This document shows positions 47,160 through 60,177 of a stretch of 64,000 nucleotides of DNA, piece by piece; the first letter of the stretch is position 1, and each line of letters begins with the position of its first letter. Origin of the DNA: Nereocystis luetkeana. Taxonomy: Eukaryota; Sar; Phaeophyceae; Laminariales; Laminariaceae. The stretch covers positions 7,931,586 through 7,995,585 of the forward strand of contig JARUPZ010000007.1 in NCBI GenBank assembly GCA_031213475.1, given 5' to 3'. The translations under genes and the position numbers were made by a program. The notes under the pieces are model-generated. The model was not told the origin of the DNA, did not search any database, and worked only from the letters and a program-made list of their open reading frames with translations.

Positions 47160-47664
47160 GTGTCAGCTAGTTGTCCGGTCGCTGTGGTCTTTCATCCCGC
47201 CAAGAGACACCACGTGGGACGCTGGTGGTTCTAGTGACGCCAACAGGATGTGTAATTATTATGAAAGTAGATCTCTCAAGGTATAGACGCAGCTGGCACG
47301 GGAATGCATGGTTGACTCTGGACAATAACACGGAGTTCCTCTTATGTTATGTCCGAAGCTTGACGGCGTGGTCGAGCGACGGATCGCCATGACGCTGGAG
47401 CTTGCAATGGCATCCCGCCTGGACCCCCCCCGCCTATTCGGCGACGCAAGGATGCCGGCGACGCAGCCCCTCTGGGCTGAGTCATGCGTGTACGCGAGCT
47501 ATGTGATCAACATGACGAGGGTAAGCAACAAGCCGGAAATGCACTCGCCGTATCGCAAATTCTACGGGAGAGTACCGTTTGCGCGGCTGCTCCCGTTTCT
47601 GACGTATTTCCACCACGCCAGGAGGACCCTGAAGGCCGAGCCGAAGGCGGAAGCCACCTATTGA
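47160..47664 (+). pseudogene. Ty1/Copia integrase fragment
   Basis: A frame near 47,300 reads LTLDNNTEFL, like the D-N-x-T/G-E-F end of the integrase core. Another frame from 47,347 reads DGVVERRIAMTLELAMASR, LWAESCVYASYVINMT and HSPYRKFYGRVPFARLLPF. This is the usual order in Copia integrase: a V-E-R block after the catalytic Glu, then W-A-E, then N-x-T and a P-F-x-x-L-x-x-F block. The two pieces lie in different frames, and the polyprotein before and after is missing. It is a decayed remnant without visible LTRs. Confidence 0.65.
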
Positions 47665-49105
47665 TTCGTTTCTAAGGCCGGAAAATCAACCTAAGAGATG
47701 GTGCTGCTCGCGAATTCGGGCAAATAAAACGAATGAGGTCATTCTATTGTGCGGCATCCTCCCCCTTCGTATACGTATACCAGGTACCTCGTTTAAAAAC
47801 AAAAAAACAGATACCCCACGTAATAAGCCAGGAACGACAGGCACTTGCCGAGGAAGAGTTCAGAACGGAGATGTAAACCAAACATATCTGCTATGAATAG
47901 AATTTTTGCCTGCCGCTGCTGCGTTGAATACACACAACGCGCATGCAGGCACCCTAAAAATACGGCGGGTCTGGCACCCCTCTCGAGTCACATGGTTGAC
48001 GGTTGCCGCCCCGCCGTCTTCAGCAGTTGACGTGGCTCCCTACCCCCCACTCGAAACGCTCGCCTTCTGCGCACACAACCAGAATACCACGTACCTGGGA
48101 TTCGTTTACGTAGGGCGGTCTCTTTGCGGGGGCGTTCCTGAGAGCACCGCCACTTAACTTCGTGGCGTACCAGCCGAATACTACCAACATCAAAACGGTG
48201 CCTCGACTGGCACTGCCACGAGTATATTGTAAGCGACCGTGCGCGTCGACGCAATGAAGGTGGTCGCTATTCGGCAAAAAATATGTAACTCTGGAAATTT
48301 ACTGCCGTGACTATACTGCAAGCGAGCATGCTCGTCGACACAAAGGCTGTGCGTAGCTGGGCATGAAATGCCTGGTGGTATACTTCTATGTGCCGTACAG
48401 CATGCGCTATCTACGTCCTAAAGGGGACGCACCCCGCACCCAGCACGATCGCAGCACAAAATAGTAACAAACAGCACGAGTACGAGTATGTGCGAGTACT
48501 CCGAACTGCCATGGAGAATCAAGCCATTCAGCCCCCGTTAATCGGAGACGCGACACCACTACATTGCTACTGAATGTTGTACTGCTGCATATACGGTAAG
48601 CGCTGCCTTGTTACTTCTACGGTAACCTTGCACGTTACTATTAGTCGCCGCACAGGATAGCATAGGTGAATTGCGCTTCAGCTTGACGGGGACATCATAT
48701 ATCTGTTGCATGACACAGGGCGAGACATGCGTGGAGGGGGACGGGGGAGGGGAGGGTGGGTGAGGGAGGAGTGGAGGCATATTAACAAGCTGTTGACGAA
48801 AAAATATCATCCTGATTGCATCACTGAAGTATGCTGGTGAGCGTGATGAAACTTCACAGGAAGGTGTAGTCTTTTACGACTTTGTCAGCAACTTGTGTGC
48901 CAATTAATCATCATCCACTATCACGATAAATACGAGCAGCCCGCCGCAGGCAAAAGCCCGGTCACCAAATAGCGCCAACACTATCGACGGGGGTAACAAG
49001 AATACCGACGAGGGTAACAACATTACCGACGAGGGGCAAAAACTACCAGGGTCACGAAGACTATCTAGCTGTTGCGCCGCGGCATGTGGGGCGAGCGAAG
49101 TGCGA
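47665..49105. other. No gene recognised; may hold the last RFC5 exon
   Basis: No convincing domain is seen. If RFC5 exon 8 is spliced at 49,413, its short terminal exon should lie somewhere here on the minus strand. I could not identify it. Confidence 0.4.
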
Positions 49106-49412
49106 CTACAAAAGTCGCAACCCAAGGCAGTCGAAACGTTCTCCCCTACGATGATATGACATGCGAGAAGCACAACAGTTCTGTACGAGCATATAGTATG
49201 CGTCGGCGCGCACAAAAACAGAAACACATCTCTTCACCGAATGTTCTCGGCGATACGCCAACATAGATCGCAGCGGCAGATGGTTAGCCAAAGCGTACAG
49301 CCGGCGCTGGCGGAGACGGCCCGTCCCAAAGAGCGTTTTTTTCCCGTCCAACGCTGCAAGGGCGCCTGCAGCAGGGGCCAAACTTGCTGCTACTAGTAAT
49401 ACTTTTTTCCAC

Positions 49413-52400
49413 CTTGCGGTCGCGAAGGCGCCGACGAGAGACCCGAGCTGCAGACGTTCCGACCCCCCGTGCGCCAGGCGCTCCTCGGTGTTGGACATCT
49501 CGTCCATTAGGTGCACCATCACCTCCGGGGGCAGCTCAATCTCCATCACCTTTAACGCAAGCTCCTTTAGTAAGCGAGGCCGAAAAAATAGAACCCATCA
49601 AAGCGGAAAAAGTAGATCGGGAGAAGCAGAGCAGAAGAAGCAGAACAGAAGAAACAGAGATGAGAAAACGCGGGAAAAAAGCGCACGCTGGGCAGAGCGA
49701 AGGAGCAATCAACCAATCATTCGTCCATCCGCGAACAACGTTTCATCCATTCAACCAACCAATCAATTATCAATGAGCAATCAACAGGGCTAGGTCCTGG
49801 AATGAACTGGCTGAGTCGGATGCAAGTACACCAGACCCGACCAGTGCCCTGGTTTCTGTTTCGCCGGAACCCGTCGTGGCGGTGCCGCAACCCCCGACTA
49901 CCCCCGGAGGGCCCGACGGGGGACGCCCAGCCGGAGGCGCGCTTTCTCGTACGGGATTTGGCTTCACTACAGCTAAATAAATAGTCACTTTTAGACCATG
50001 CTTCAAGGGCAATCGGATGGTAAATTGGCTTAGTAAAACAGAGGAAAAAACGGACGAAGCGTATGGATGGTACATGAGAGATCCACAGAGCTCAGGCCCT
50101 CGGTGGCTGAGGCGGCTTTGTCCATCGTGCTCACGATCCCCTTCCATCTCCCCTTCTCTCCCCTTTCTCTTCTGCTGCGCTTGCCACTTTCTGCGTCGCG
50201 CAATTTGACGGCTTTCCGCTATGTTATGAGGCACTATGATGGGACGTACGTGTAAAGTCGACATACTGGTAACCACGGCAGCTCCCTCAGCCAGTACAAT
50301 AGTACTGCCAGTACAGTAGAACTGCCAGTACAGTAGAACTGCTAATTCCGTAGTACTGCCAGTGGAGTACTACTGTCCGTGCAGCACTAGCAATTGACCA
50401 ATCCATCAACCGAAAAAAAAAACGACCAACCAACCAATAATGAACCAATCAATCATTCAACCAATCATTCAATCTATCACTCAAAGCTCAAATAACCAAT
50501 TCCGCGGGGATGACCGGACCGCCTTACTGGCTCGCGCGGTGACTCATGCTATTAATAGCGCTTCTGGGGTGCGCAGACGCGATCATGAAACCAAGAGGCA
50601 AAGGCGGCGGCGTCTTGCGTACTTCTCCCCCTCAACGAACGAAACGCGACTCCGGGCCGACTTCTCTCGCTCTTGTTAATACCATGGTTCTCACATTTAG
50701 CTCATCGCGATCAATACGCGCCCTGCTTCCGCGGCGGACGCAACACACGCTTCTTATAACAACACATCGCAAAAATCCGAGCTAGCAAACTTGTTCGGTC
50801 CGAAGAAAGGAAAACCCGGCCATGGATTGACCCCGTGTGTGCCTGGTCGGTGAAAACCCGACGTGCTCCGTCCCGGCATTGTAGGGGTACGAGGGCCTAC
50901 GGTCGTACGACTACGGTCATGCATCAAAAGGAGTACACCCTTACCCCCTCGTCCTATACTATATATAGGTTGGGTCGGCGTCGGTTGGCAACGACACTGC
51001 AAAGCATGCCGCTCACTGCTTGAGCTAGACAAGGTACCGTTTTATTTTTATTTTTTTTGGCGGTCGGTCACAGCTGGTGCTCGAGTTAGATCGGTTGTGC
51101 GGGGTGGAGAACCTTTGCTCCGCACAAGGGGAATGATCGCATCACGAAGTGTTCATGGTAAGGCGCCCAACAGGCAGTTACATAGTACCCCCATTGCTGT
51201 TTCTGGAAGACCGGAAATTAAATCAACTCATTGAAGCTGTCATCCCTATGCAGTCCGCTTTACAAGCGGTTTTTAGTAGGATGCAGCTCACCCTTCATGC
51301 GACTCGCCGGATTCCTCACGGCGCTTCGCGCTTGGTGCAAGCAATGTCTGCCTGGTCGGTGAAAACCCGACATGCTCCGTCCCGGCGTTGTAGGGATGCG
51401 AGGGTCTATGGTCATACGACTACGGCCATGCATGAGATCGAGTACATCTCTCCTATCGAGTACACCCCCCCCCCTACCCCTACCCTCCCCTCAGCTCCTT
51501 TCTCCCAGCGCCTTCCCCTTATCAAGTATGTAGCCCGTGAACACGAAACCATAAAAATAGGAACCCCCAAACACCTTATCGTCAAGCTTTTTTGTGTATT
51601 AAGCCCGAAAATGAAAAAAAAAAAAAACGTATTTAACCCCTTTGAGTGCTCCAACACTTCTTTTAAGGACTAACTAATTGAAATAAGTGTGGGGGTGTTT
51701 CTTGCAGTAGTAAAAGGGTCAAGGCCTAAAACTAAACATGAAAAAAGGCGGCAAGCGAATGTGCGAATAACGCACCTGCACGATGTCCCCGAGGGAGTAC
51801 CCCTTGGTCGTCGTCAGCTTCAGTAACCCCTCGAAAGCGTCCTGAATAAAACGCAGACGAAGGATGCAGGAAGACCGTGTAGTAGGCAGGTAGACAGACG
51901 AACACGCATGCGGGCAGACACACATCCAGACAGGCGGGAAGCGGGGGGGGGGGGGGGGGGCTCATAAACAGTTGGAGCGCCAGTACAAAGTCGCGGACGC
52001 GGCCTATAAGCGGCGAGCGAAGGTGTTCCTATAGCTGTGCCATACCACTCTATCCGGAACAGTGAGGACCGTTCGGCTATCCATGTTAAACTCAGACGGT
52101 CCGTGCACCTCCGGACAGTGGCACAAAAGCCCTAGAAGGCGAAGGTGTCCTTCTTCGGTCTAGCTGTACAGAGCTCTATGGGCACTCCCGCCGTTCGAAC
52201 TGTACGGTTTTGCAGTGGGTGGTGTTTGCTTGGGCGGTGCTTGCGGTAGGTCTGCCAAGGTTTTTTTGCTGCTCCGAGTCCTCACCCCCACGGAGGAGGG
52301 GCAGGGGGGGGGGGGGGGCTTGTCGGGCGCGAGGGCAGACGGACGACGACGAAAAATTAATTAAAAAAATAAGTAAAAAAAATACAAAAAAAAAAAATCG

Positions 52401-55400
52401 AAGAGAACATAAACAACGGAACGCAAGAGAAAAGGACGTTCGCTTGCTGCCGGGATATCTATGCATCTGTACACCGATAGGTTTGAGGGCTCCAGTACGC
52501 ACCTTGAAAGACGCCGTGAGCAGCGCGTTCCTGAGGTAGTCCATGTCCTCCTTCAAAGGCGCGGCCGCACAGAGGTAGGCGTGTCGCTCATCTACCTGCG
52601 CTCCCACCCCGCCGGCAAGGGGGTAGGAAGAAGTCACCAGCGTAGGCAGGCGCGTGAGTGAATGGGTTCATTCGGTGGGTCAGGGGGGGGGGTCGATACA
52701 CCACATGCAGAGTGGAACTCCATTGCGAGGCGCTGCGGTAGAAACGGGGACAGCAATCGCGACAAGGCTGAGGAAGGCAGCCAATAGACAGAGAGAGAGA
52801 CCACGAAGCGCTGGGATCTTGGGGGGGGCGGAAAGAAGTTAAAAAAAAAAAAATGCCGCTGAAACACTTCTTTTTTTTCACACGGAGGAGCTTCTGCCTC
52901 CCTTGCGTCTCACTTTCTGGTAGGCCATATGCGTGGACTGGAGGAGGTTCAGAACGCGACGCATGTCCCCCTGCCCCAGTCGCAATACCGCATCCACCCC
53001 GTCGGGAGTTATCACCACCCTTGCAAACGCACGAAGGGACAAACGCGGCGCGATGGGCGGCGGCAGAGGCCGAGGAGTGGGATAGGTTAGCCGCGCCGCG
53101 CGCGCACAGCTAGTTGTTGGCATGCTGCGATCGCGAACAAAAGTAGGCGCGGTCACGGTCGCAGCCCCGGCCCTGGGAGAGACAACAGATATACCGATAA
53201 CAAAAAATACTGCGAGCAACCTCCTCCCGCACGTGCCGCGCCCCCGACAGCCCCCGGGGCGCGTGCGGCGAAGCTGGGGACGGAGGCTCAGAGGGAGAAC
53301 AAGAACCCGAAGAGGGCGCTGACAAGCATTTCAAAGAGGGTGCTACAGTCGTGCCTGCGGGGGTAGCGCGAGGTCTGAGGCTGCAGCGGCAGCAGTAACT
53401 GCGGCAGTACGTCTGGCGCAAAGATACAGGCGTAACTACAGTCTGCATCGGAATGGTCTGGAGCAGCAGCAGCGGCAGCAGCAGCAGCAGACTACGGCCG
53501 TAAATTCTGGGACCGCAGAGGCGTGGGGTGATCGGGGATGTCCATATTGTGAGCCGGGCGTTCCCCGCTGCTCTGTTTGATCGCGTGCAGGCCAGCCGTG
53601 GGGGGCGTGCTCGGATGCTGCAAGGGGGGGGGGGGGTTCAGCATCCCCATCGTGTAAAAAAAAACACGCACACAAAAAAAAGGGGGGGGTCGGGGGGGAG
53701 AGGGGGGGAGCGCAGGCGTCTACACAGTAGCAGACCGTCCCATCGACCCATCCACCAATCGCGCGAGAAAGCAAACATATATCCAACAGAAGGATCGGTC
53801 GCAGGACCGACAAGATCCAACAGACGGATCGAACCATTTTTTTGAACTAACTCCCCTGAAAAAGTAACAGCCTCATTCAGGAGGTCACATACTCTTTTAT
53901 GGCGAACCATTTTTTACGGAAAAGTGAGGAACGTTTTGTGTACTAAATGAGTACACAAACAGTCCTTACTTCTCCGGACAGAGTGCCAGACAGTTCTTAT
54001 CCCCATCACCCAAAATTATCCTCACAATGCCGGACAGAGTCCACCACTACCACCGTCGCCACCACCACCACCGCCGCCGCACTCTGTTCACTCACTTTTC
54101 TTCGTCTACGACGTGCTGCAGGCGCCCCCGTATCTGCTCGGGCTTGAGCGGCGCGAAGCGGAACTTTGTGCAGCGCGACTGCAGGGCCGGGATGATCTTG
54201 TTCACGTAGTTGCAAATCATGCAGAATCGAGTGTGCTTCGTGTACTTCTCGATAACTTTGCGGTGGTTGGGGCGGCGGCAGCGGCAGAAACGGAGGCAAA
54301 ACACGGCGACGGTGAAAAGACGGTCGTAACGAACACCGCAGCAATCGATATCAACATCAATACCACCATCACCGTCAGCCTCACACGAATCTCAATCCCC
54401 ATCTGCATCTCAATCTCACTGGCAATCTTAATCGCGCTCTCAATCACACTGTCACTCTCAATCTCACCCTCACACTGTCACTCTCAATCTCACTTTCAAT
54501 ATCACTCTCAATTCCAATCACCACGATAGCGCGGCGGTAGGCTGTGGGTGCCATCAACAAAAAAGAAAGCCATATTACACGCATAACAACAACAAGAACC
54601 CCGACGCTTCACCTCGGCGGAGCGCAAACTGCGCATCGTTGGTCATGGCGTCAGCCTCGTCTAGGATGACCAGCTTCACGCCGGAGCTGAAGAGGCGTTT
54701 CGTCCCGGCGAATTCCTTGATCTGGCCCCGCACAACGTCGATCCCTCGGTCGTCCGATGCGTTCAGCTGTTTTCGAAGGCGTTGATTTTGGGAAGGGGGG
54801 AAGGAAGGGGGGGGGAAGGCAGGGTGGGGCAGGGGGGGGAGGAGGGGGGAAGGGGGGAGACACGTGAGCGTGAGAGCGAGCGCCCTTGTTTTAATTGTGA
54901 CGAGGGAGGGTGGTGGGGTAAAAGGAGAGAAACAACATACATTCGGCAGCGACGGGAGGGGGGAGGGGGGGGAACGACAAGGAGGGCGCACAGAGCTTCA
55001 AATACCCTGTAGGGGTAGCGGAAGTGGAAGCGGCAGCAGCAGCGATAGCGGTAGCGGTGGACCATCGGGGAGCGGGCACCGGGCTGTCAAGCAAGCTGTT
55101 CCACGCGGCCTACTCGCCCGGCATACTGTTGCCATCGATCGTTCCCCGACATCACTGCAGCGCCACCATTCCACACACGGGCTACCTCCCTCTCTCCTTC
55201 CCTATCTCCCTCCTTCCCTCCCTCCCTCCCTCCCTCCGCCCCACCATCCTTCTTTCTCTCTCCCCCTTTGACTCTCGAGAGCGACTGCGAAGAAAAATTG
55301 CTCCACACAAATAATCGCTGCACAGTTTGCGCCCCCCAGCGCTATCACACGTACTGCTCTGCGGAGCGCCCAACGGACAACGTCTAAGACGTCTTTTTCT

Positions 55401-57200
55401 CGAACGATCACTACGAAGCCTCCTTCAGGATCCGGGTACCGTTTCCGTCCCTGTTTCAGTTTGGATTTCGGTTTCGATCTCGGTTTTGGTTTCGGTTTGG
55501 ATTTCGGTCTCAGTTTCCGTTCCACTTCTGTTTTGGCTATCGTTTGAGGTTTCAGATCCCGGTTCGGAATTCGGGTTGGGTTCGGTTCGGGTTTGGGTTC
55601 GGAGCCGGGTTCGAATTCATGCTCGGGTTCGAGACAATACTACTTTCCGGATCTTGGCCCGGGTTTGGGTTGGGGTTCCACGCGTTCTGTCTGTATTACA
55701 GCACAGGTACGACGCGGCAAGGAGAACGCCATATTTCACCTCCAGGACCATCATTTTGAACTCGGGGCCGTACAGCTTCCTTGCGCAAGCCAGGATTGTC
55801 GACGTCTTTCCCGTCCCGGGCGGGCCGTAGAACAGCAGGTGCGGCAGCTTGTTGCTGTCGATCAGCTTCGTCACTGCAAAACAAACACGCAAAAAAAAAC
55901 AACGCAAAACGCAAGAGCAAAACGTAAAATGAAATCGTACACGCAGAACGAAAATGAAAAAACGCGCGCGCACGTACCGGTATGAAAAATGCACGTGAAA
56001 AAAGAAAAAGGCACATCCTGTGTATGACACACACGCACGTGCAAACGGAGATGGATGAACCACGTAAATCCCCCCCCCAAAAGTGTGAGTTTCGGTCTGT
56101 TCGAAAAGTTCAAGCAAATGCAAGAAGAGTAAAGTGTGAGACATTTGAGCATGACAAGTTGCCGAACAGTTGGTTGCTGAGCCCCTGGCAGCTGAACTAC
56201 CGACGGGACAGAGAAAGCACACATCGCTCTTGTTGGCGCTACAGGGCACACAAGATTGTATTGCGCCGTGTTATCTGCCCGCCCCTCCCCTCGGCGGCCA
56301 AACAGGAAGGGGATAAGACTAGCAAAAAAATTATATGCAATATATGGAAACAACTTAATGAGCGCCCAAATGTTGGAGGTGTCTCTATTAGGAGTAGGAA
56401 CGGTGCTCCGTCTCGGAAGGGATGCGTGGTGAATGGTAAAATGACTAGGGCAAGCTACAAAAGAGTACGCCCCCCCCCCCCCCCCCCCTCCCTTTCTCCT
56501 CCCCTCTCCCTGCTGCTGAACACTCTCGTTAGTCCCGGCAGGAACTAGAGTGCGGCCACTACCGCCAACTTTCGCATAGGGTTTGAATAGTCGTGGGCGC
56601 GTTTTGCATCACACTATCATAGTAGTTCCTACCGGTGTTTAACCGCACTGTTACGTACCTAACCCTAACCCTAAGCATTGTGTAAATCATATCAAAAGTA
56701 GTAGTAGTTTCAGTAGCAGCTGAGCTTTGCGAAAATATTACCCGTGACTTACTAATACTTCCTATCGTGCAATAACTGCAGACCATACTGTACTTCGGTA
56801 TACATAGTAATAGTAGTAGTAACAGTAACAGTAGTAGTAGTAGTAGTAGTAGTAGTATGTAACGTGCGTTGGGATGAGTTGATTACTTGAAGTTAGAGTC
56901 AAACATATGTTGCTGCACAGTGCAGTAGTAATAGGGGTGAGGTGAGGTGACTTTAGGCGAGAGGCAAGCTAAGCGAGCAGCAACGACGACAACGACGAAG
57001 ACGACACCAACGACAGGCTACGTGTGACGGGGCTCACGGATGCTGACGATGTCCTCGTGCGCGACGAGGTCTTCGAGAGAAGACGGTCGGTACTTCTCCA
57101 CCCAGGGCAACGTCTGCCGCGCGGCTTCCCGGTGCGCGAGGCGCGCCAGAGCGGCGGCGCTCGTCGACGCGGACACCTCCGACACCTCCGGCTCCGTCAT
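49413..57200 (-). CDS. RFC5: Replication factor C small subunit (RFC5 / yeast Rfc3 type)
   Basis: Exons on the minus strand: 57200-57038, 55873-55740, 54766-54613, 54255-54096, 53019-52914, 52595-52503, 51841-51776, 49564-about 49413. Phases close at every junction, for about 342 residues, matching the family. This clamp-loader ATPase opens PCNA and loads it at primer ends in the nucleus. Motifs in order: LPWVEKYRP (residues 31-39), Walker A GPPGTGKT (71-78), LNASDDRG (from 100), Walker [10 protein letters not shown] (from 132), S-R-C arginine-finger motif ALQSRC (174-179), sensor-2 region [13 protein letters not shown] (from 219), and the C-terminal collar [21 protein letters not shown]. Exon 8 uses the acceptor before GAGCTTGCG; a second AG lies 15 bp later. 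The end is unsure: either a donor AG/GTGGAA at 49,413 leads to a short unseen exon, or the frame reads on to a stop at 49,106. The start follows a GGGAAG-repeat leader. Confidence 0.9.
50285..50390. repeat. AGTACTGCCAGTACAGTAGA minisatellite
   Basis: About five units of AGTACTGCC or GAACTGCC alternating with AGTACAGTA are internally palindromic around GTAC and AGTACT. Confidence 0.65.
50835..50955 (+). mobile_element. Poly-C-tailed repeat family 2, 5'-truncated copy
   Basis: GCCTGGTCGGTGAAAACCCG, GCATTGTAGGGGTACGAGGG, CGTACGACTACGGTCATGC, then GGAGTACACCCTTACCCCC. The usual GAGATCG is replaced by AAAAG. Confidence 0.65.
51280..51478 (+). mobile_element. Poly-C-tailed repeat family 2, longest copy
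   Basis: It starts ATGCAGCTCACCCTTCATGC, runs through GGCGCTTCGCGCTTGGTGCA and GCCTGGTCGGTGAAAACCCG, and ends GAGTACACCCCCCCCCC. Amino-acid reading of one frame is conserved across copies, but nucleotide identity is equally high, so coding is not shown. Tail type and 5' truncation suggest a retroelement 3' end. Confidence 0.7.
54355..54530. repeat. TCAATCTCACTC minisatellite in RFC5 intron 3
   Basis: Degenerate 12- to 18-bp units of CTCAATCTCAC, TGTCACTCTCAA and similar, all pyrimidine-biased on the plus strand. Confidence 0.65.
55440..55690. repeat. GGTTTCGG / GGTTCGG hexamer-like repeats in RFC5 intron 2
   Basis: About 30 drifting 6-bp units (GTTTCG, GATTTC, GGTTCG, GTTTGG) give a strong 6-bp period. 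They stop about 50 bp from the donor of exon 2. Confidence 0.7.
56275..56488 (+). mobile_element. 5'-truncated LINE with poly-C tail
   Basis: One frame reads [31 protein letters not shown] and [17 protein letters not shown], the same C-terminus as the LINE at 11,955. It is followed by an 18-bp C-run at 56,470-56,487. It lies antisense in RFC5 intron 1. Confidence 0.75.
56657..56675. repeat. Interstitial telomere-like repeats
   Basis: About three CCTAAC units (CCTAACCCTAACCCTAAG) within RFC5 intron 1. Confidence 0.6.
56806..56860. repeat. (GTA)n microsatellite
   Basis: About 15 AGT/GTA triplets with two AACAGT interruptions, in RFC5 intron 1. Confidence 0.85.
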
Positions 57201-60177
57201 CTTCCCCTTCCCCTTCCCCTTCCCCTTCCCCTTGCCGTTTCCCTCCCCCTGGACACAACGATCCACCGGCAGGCACAAGCACGGTACCAGGCGCGTCATG
57301 CGACGTGCATTCATTGTAGTGAGATATTCATAGCATCCGAACGTTTCAGGGTTGTCACGTGAGGCCTCTTGCCAAGGCCGGCGGTCCCACCCATACGTTA
57401 AGGCGTCTTGTCTTTTCCTTGATCGTCTTTGGCACGTGGCTGTGGGCGTCCCTTTTCGTATTTTGGGCCTCCCGTACCTACCCATAATTTGGCGACGGCT
57501 TGCAACAGCCAGCCAGTAGTCGCGTACTAACGTGTCACGTACTCCGTATGTACACGTGTGTGTTGTATCAACCATTTTCATTATCGAGCCCATGAAAGCC
57601 TCGCAGAAGCCTTGTACGCTCGGCGGCATTCTGCACAAGTAGCGGTAACAGACGTCTACCGTGGTCACAGACGTCTACAGCGGGCACAGGAGTCTACAGT
57701 ACCGCGGTCACATGCGTCTACCGCAGGCACAAGCGTCTCGGTCGGTCACAGACGCCTACCGCGGGCACAAGCATATACATACGGCGACCACAATGGTCTC
57801 CGGCGATCACAGGAGTCTGCGGCGACCACAGGAGTCTACCGCGGCCACAGGTGTGTTCCCTTCTGCCCCATCGATGCATCCTTGTCATGTTTTTCTTTCT
57901 TGCGCACAAGGTTCGGCATTGCCTTCGGCTCGTCCGACTTTCATCTCAATTTACGGACATGATACGGCAGTACAGCAGTGCCGAGTGATAGTTTGTGTTC
58001 ATTTGTGAAATAAAAAAGGACATCTCAGCTGTGAGATAAAAAACAAACGAAAGTCATCTTTGCAAGGTGCGTATGGTACTTCGGCCACGCGTTCTACTCG
58101 GCATTTATTGAGAGTCGAAACAATGGCTGTCACCTCGCACGGACGGTGCTGCCAACCCTCCATTTTACTCTTGTATATCCTCCCAATTTTACATGAAATA
58201 CAAGTGTATCATAACCGGAATATCGGGGGGGCGGGGGGGGCGCGGGCTGATGAGGCTGAACTAGAACAGTGTTGACAACTTTGGCGAAACCGCCACGATG
58301 CTGCGCTTCCACAGCAACCGCAGCAGCAGGAGCGGGATCATGAAAAAAACGTGGTTTTCCGCAATTTACCCGTGTACAGGGTACGATTGTAGACCTGTGT
58401 GCTGGTACATGGTATTTTATAGCTCTTTCAACGGTCAAACGTTTACGCGGAGTTTAGCATCCCTCCGAAAGACGACGAGACGGGAACCGCGCTGTCGTAG
58501 GTAGCGTTTGCACAGACAAACTGCTGATCGTTCTTGTACATATCGTACAGCTGTACAACGTAGTGCAGGCGAGGCACGTCAACGTTGTCGAGGGATCGGC
58601 GCTTACATATTTACGACTACCGGTACGGACCAGGAGCTCGCGCGCACGAAGCTCTACCAGAAGCAGTACTGAGCTGTATTTGACTACGGTGGCTCGTGGG
58701 TGCGTTCTTACTATGATAGGTGCTACCTGTTGCGTTCGTCTAAATGACGCGCCAGTTAGGTTACTTGGTGCTTGGTGTTACAAGGTGTTCGGTGTGTTGT
58801 TTGCAGCGCAGGTGCGGCTTGTCATGTCAAGAGTGTCCCCGCATTCATTCCAGGTCCAGCTATGTCCTAATCTGCGGTTGTGTTGTTGTGGTGTGCCTGG
58901 TGCCATAATTCGGTACCACATCTGTAGGAGTGAGGAGTGAGTACCTTGGTACAGCCAGCACCCACGCCTCATTTTTGTCGTTGCGCGCCGTCTAAATGCT
59001 GCTGTTGCTGTCGTGCCTACTGCTCTACGAACGCTGCTGCTACGTATTACGATTGCTTCAGGCCTACCGGTGCTGCTACAAAGCTTACGTAGAGCGGACT
59101 CATACCCCACGGCGGAGTACCTGTACCAGCAGCTCTTGCGACACTGCCACGGAGGCCAGTTCACGCGCGTTCACTGTGAACAAAGAGCAAAAATATAAAA
59201 GTGCATCACCTCAGAAAGGTCGATCTCCATCGGGTCATTGGCAGACGACATGGCGACAGGAATCAAAGCAACACCCAAGCGAGCTTTGCCCTCTCCTGCG
59301 CTTTCGACGACCCCCACCCGTTCGCTTTCCCGCGACGTCAAGCTCGCCCCCGAAGATATCTCTTTGCTACCGATTTTGCTGTGACCCCCCAGCTTTGCCG
59401 CCCAGTAGTTTTTGAAAAATCGACGATGCTGCAGCGAGTGCTGTAATGTCTCCTTGCAATTCGGCGTTGGAACTCTTTATTTGGAAGAGGTGCAGATGAG
59501 TCAGGGAAGGTAGTGCTGTTTCAGGTCAATCGAGGCCAGGTGCGCTTGATAGACGGCTATATCGTTGTCTCGCCGCGGAAGGGGGGGGGGGTTGATTTCG
59601 ATTTCAAACGCAGAAGTTCCCACAAATATAACATGCGGGAGTTGCACACCATGGTTACGGATTACGGTTCTGTCCCAAGCTCATTTTGAAATCCTCGACG
59701 ATCGACGAAAGCAGGTCAACTTTTGTGCTTGGTCCAGGCTGTGTGTTGTTGTATATCAGAACCTAGCTGGTGCTGTGCTTGCCACCCTCAACGGTATAAC
59801 TATCAAGGAGAGCCTACGCGTCGGATCTAGGCCAGTCGCCAGCCCGAGGGGGAACACGGAAGTCCTCCCTGTCTGCATCTCTCCTTTTCCATTTTCAAAT
59901 TTCAGGAGACACTTCGATAGATTTAAATTTTACGAGAATCCCTGCCCCCGCGTACATCCGCTCGTGCTCGAACCCGTCGTGTCTACGAGTACGAGCACAG
60001 CAGTAGCACAGTGTAGCAGCAGCAGCAGCCGCAGCAGCAGGAGCAGTGGTATTATCAGTACAGGGGCAGCGTGGCCAGAGGTGTCGACTGGCAGAAACTG
60101 CAGTCCGAGCTTTCCCCTCAAGCTGAACGAACGAGGAGCCAGCCTTCAGGGTGACCTGCGGACCCCTTCCGCGGAGC
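57201..60177. other. Divergent intergenic region between RFC5 and RAD54B-like
   Basis: It begins with a (CCCCTT)n tract (about 57,206-57,238) forming the RFC5 leader, then an 18-bp minisatellite at 57,640-57,860. The rest shows no supported gene. A long plus-strand frame across 59,565-60,644 has no motif and is interrupted by the real RAD54B first exon in another frame. Promoters for both genes should lie here. Confidence 0.55.
57640..57860. repeat. ~18-bp minisatellite (CACAGRNGTCTACCGCGG)
   Basis: About twelve drifting units of GGTCACAGACGTCTACCG, GGCACAAGCGTCT, GACCACAGGAGTCTACC. Spacing is a near-constant 18 bp. There is no unit/spacer contrast, so it is not a CRISPR array. Confidence 0.8.

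Larger units (their letters stand above)
49565..51775 (-). other. Intron 7 of RFC5
   Basis: It contains two same-strand copies of poly-C-tailed repeat family 2, an AGTACTGCC-type minisatellite and CAACCAATCATTCAA-like short repeats near 49,710 and 50,440. No exon is needed here because exon 7 (DIVQ) joins exon 8 ([11 protein letters not shown]) in phase 0. Confidence 0.65.

Noticed and set aside
57640-57860. CRISPR array
   Set aside because: Units of ~18 bp drift continuously without unique spacers, in a eukaryotic setting. It is a minisatellite.
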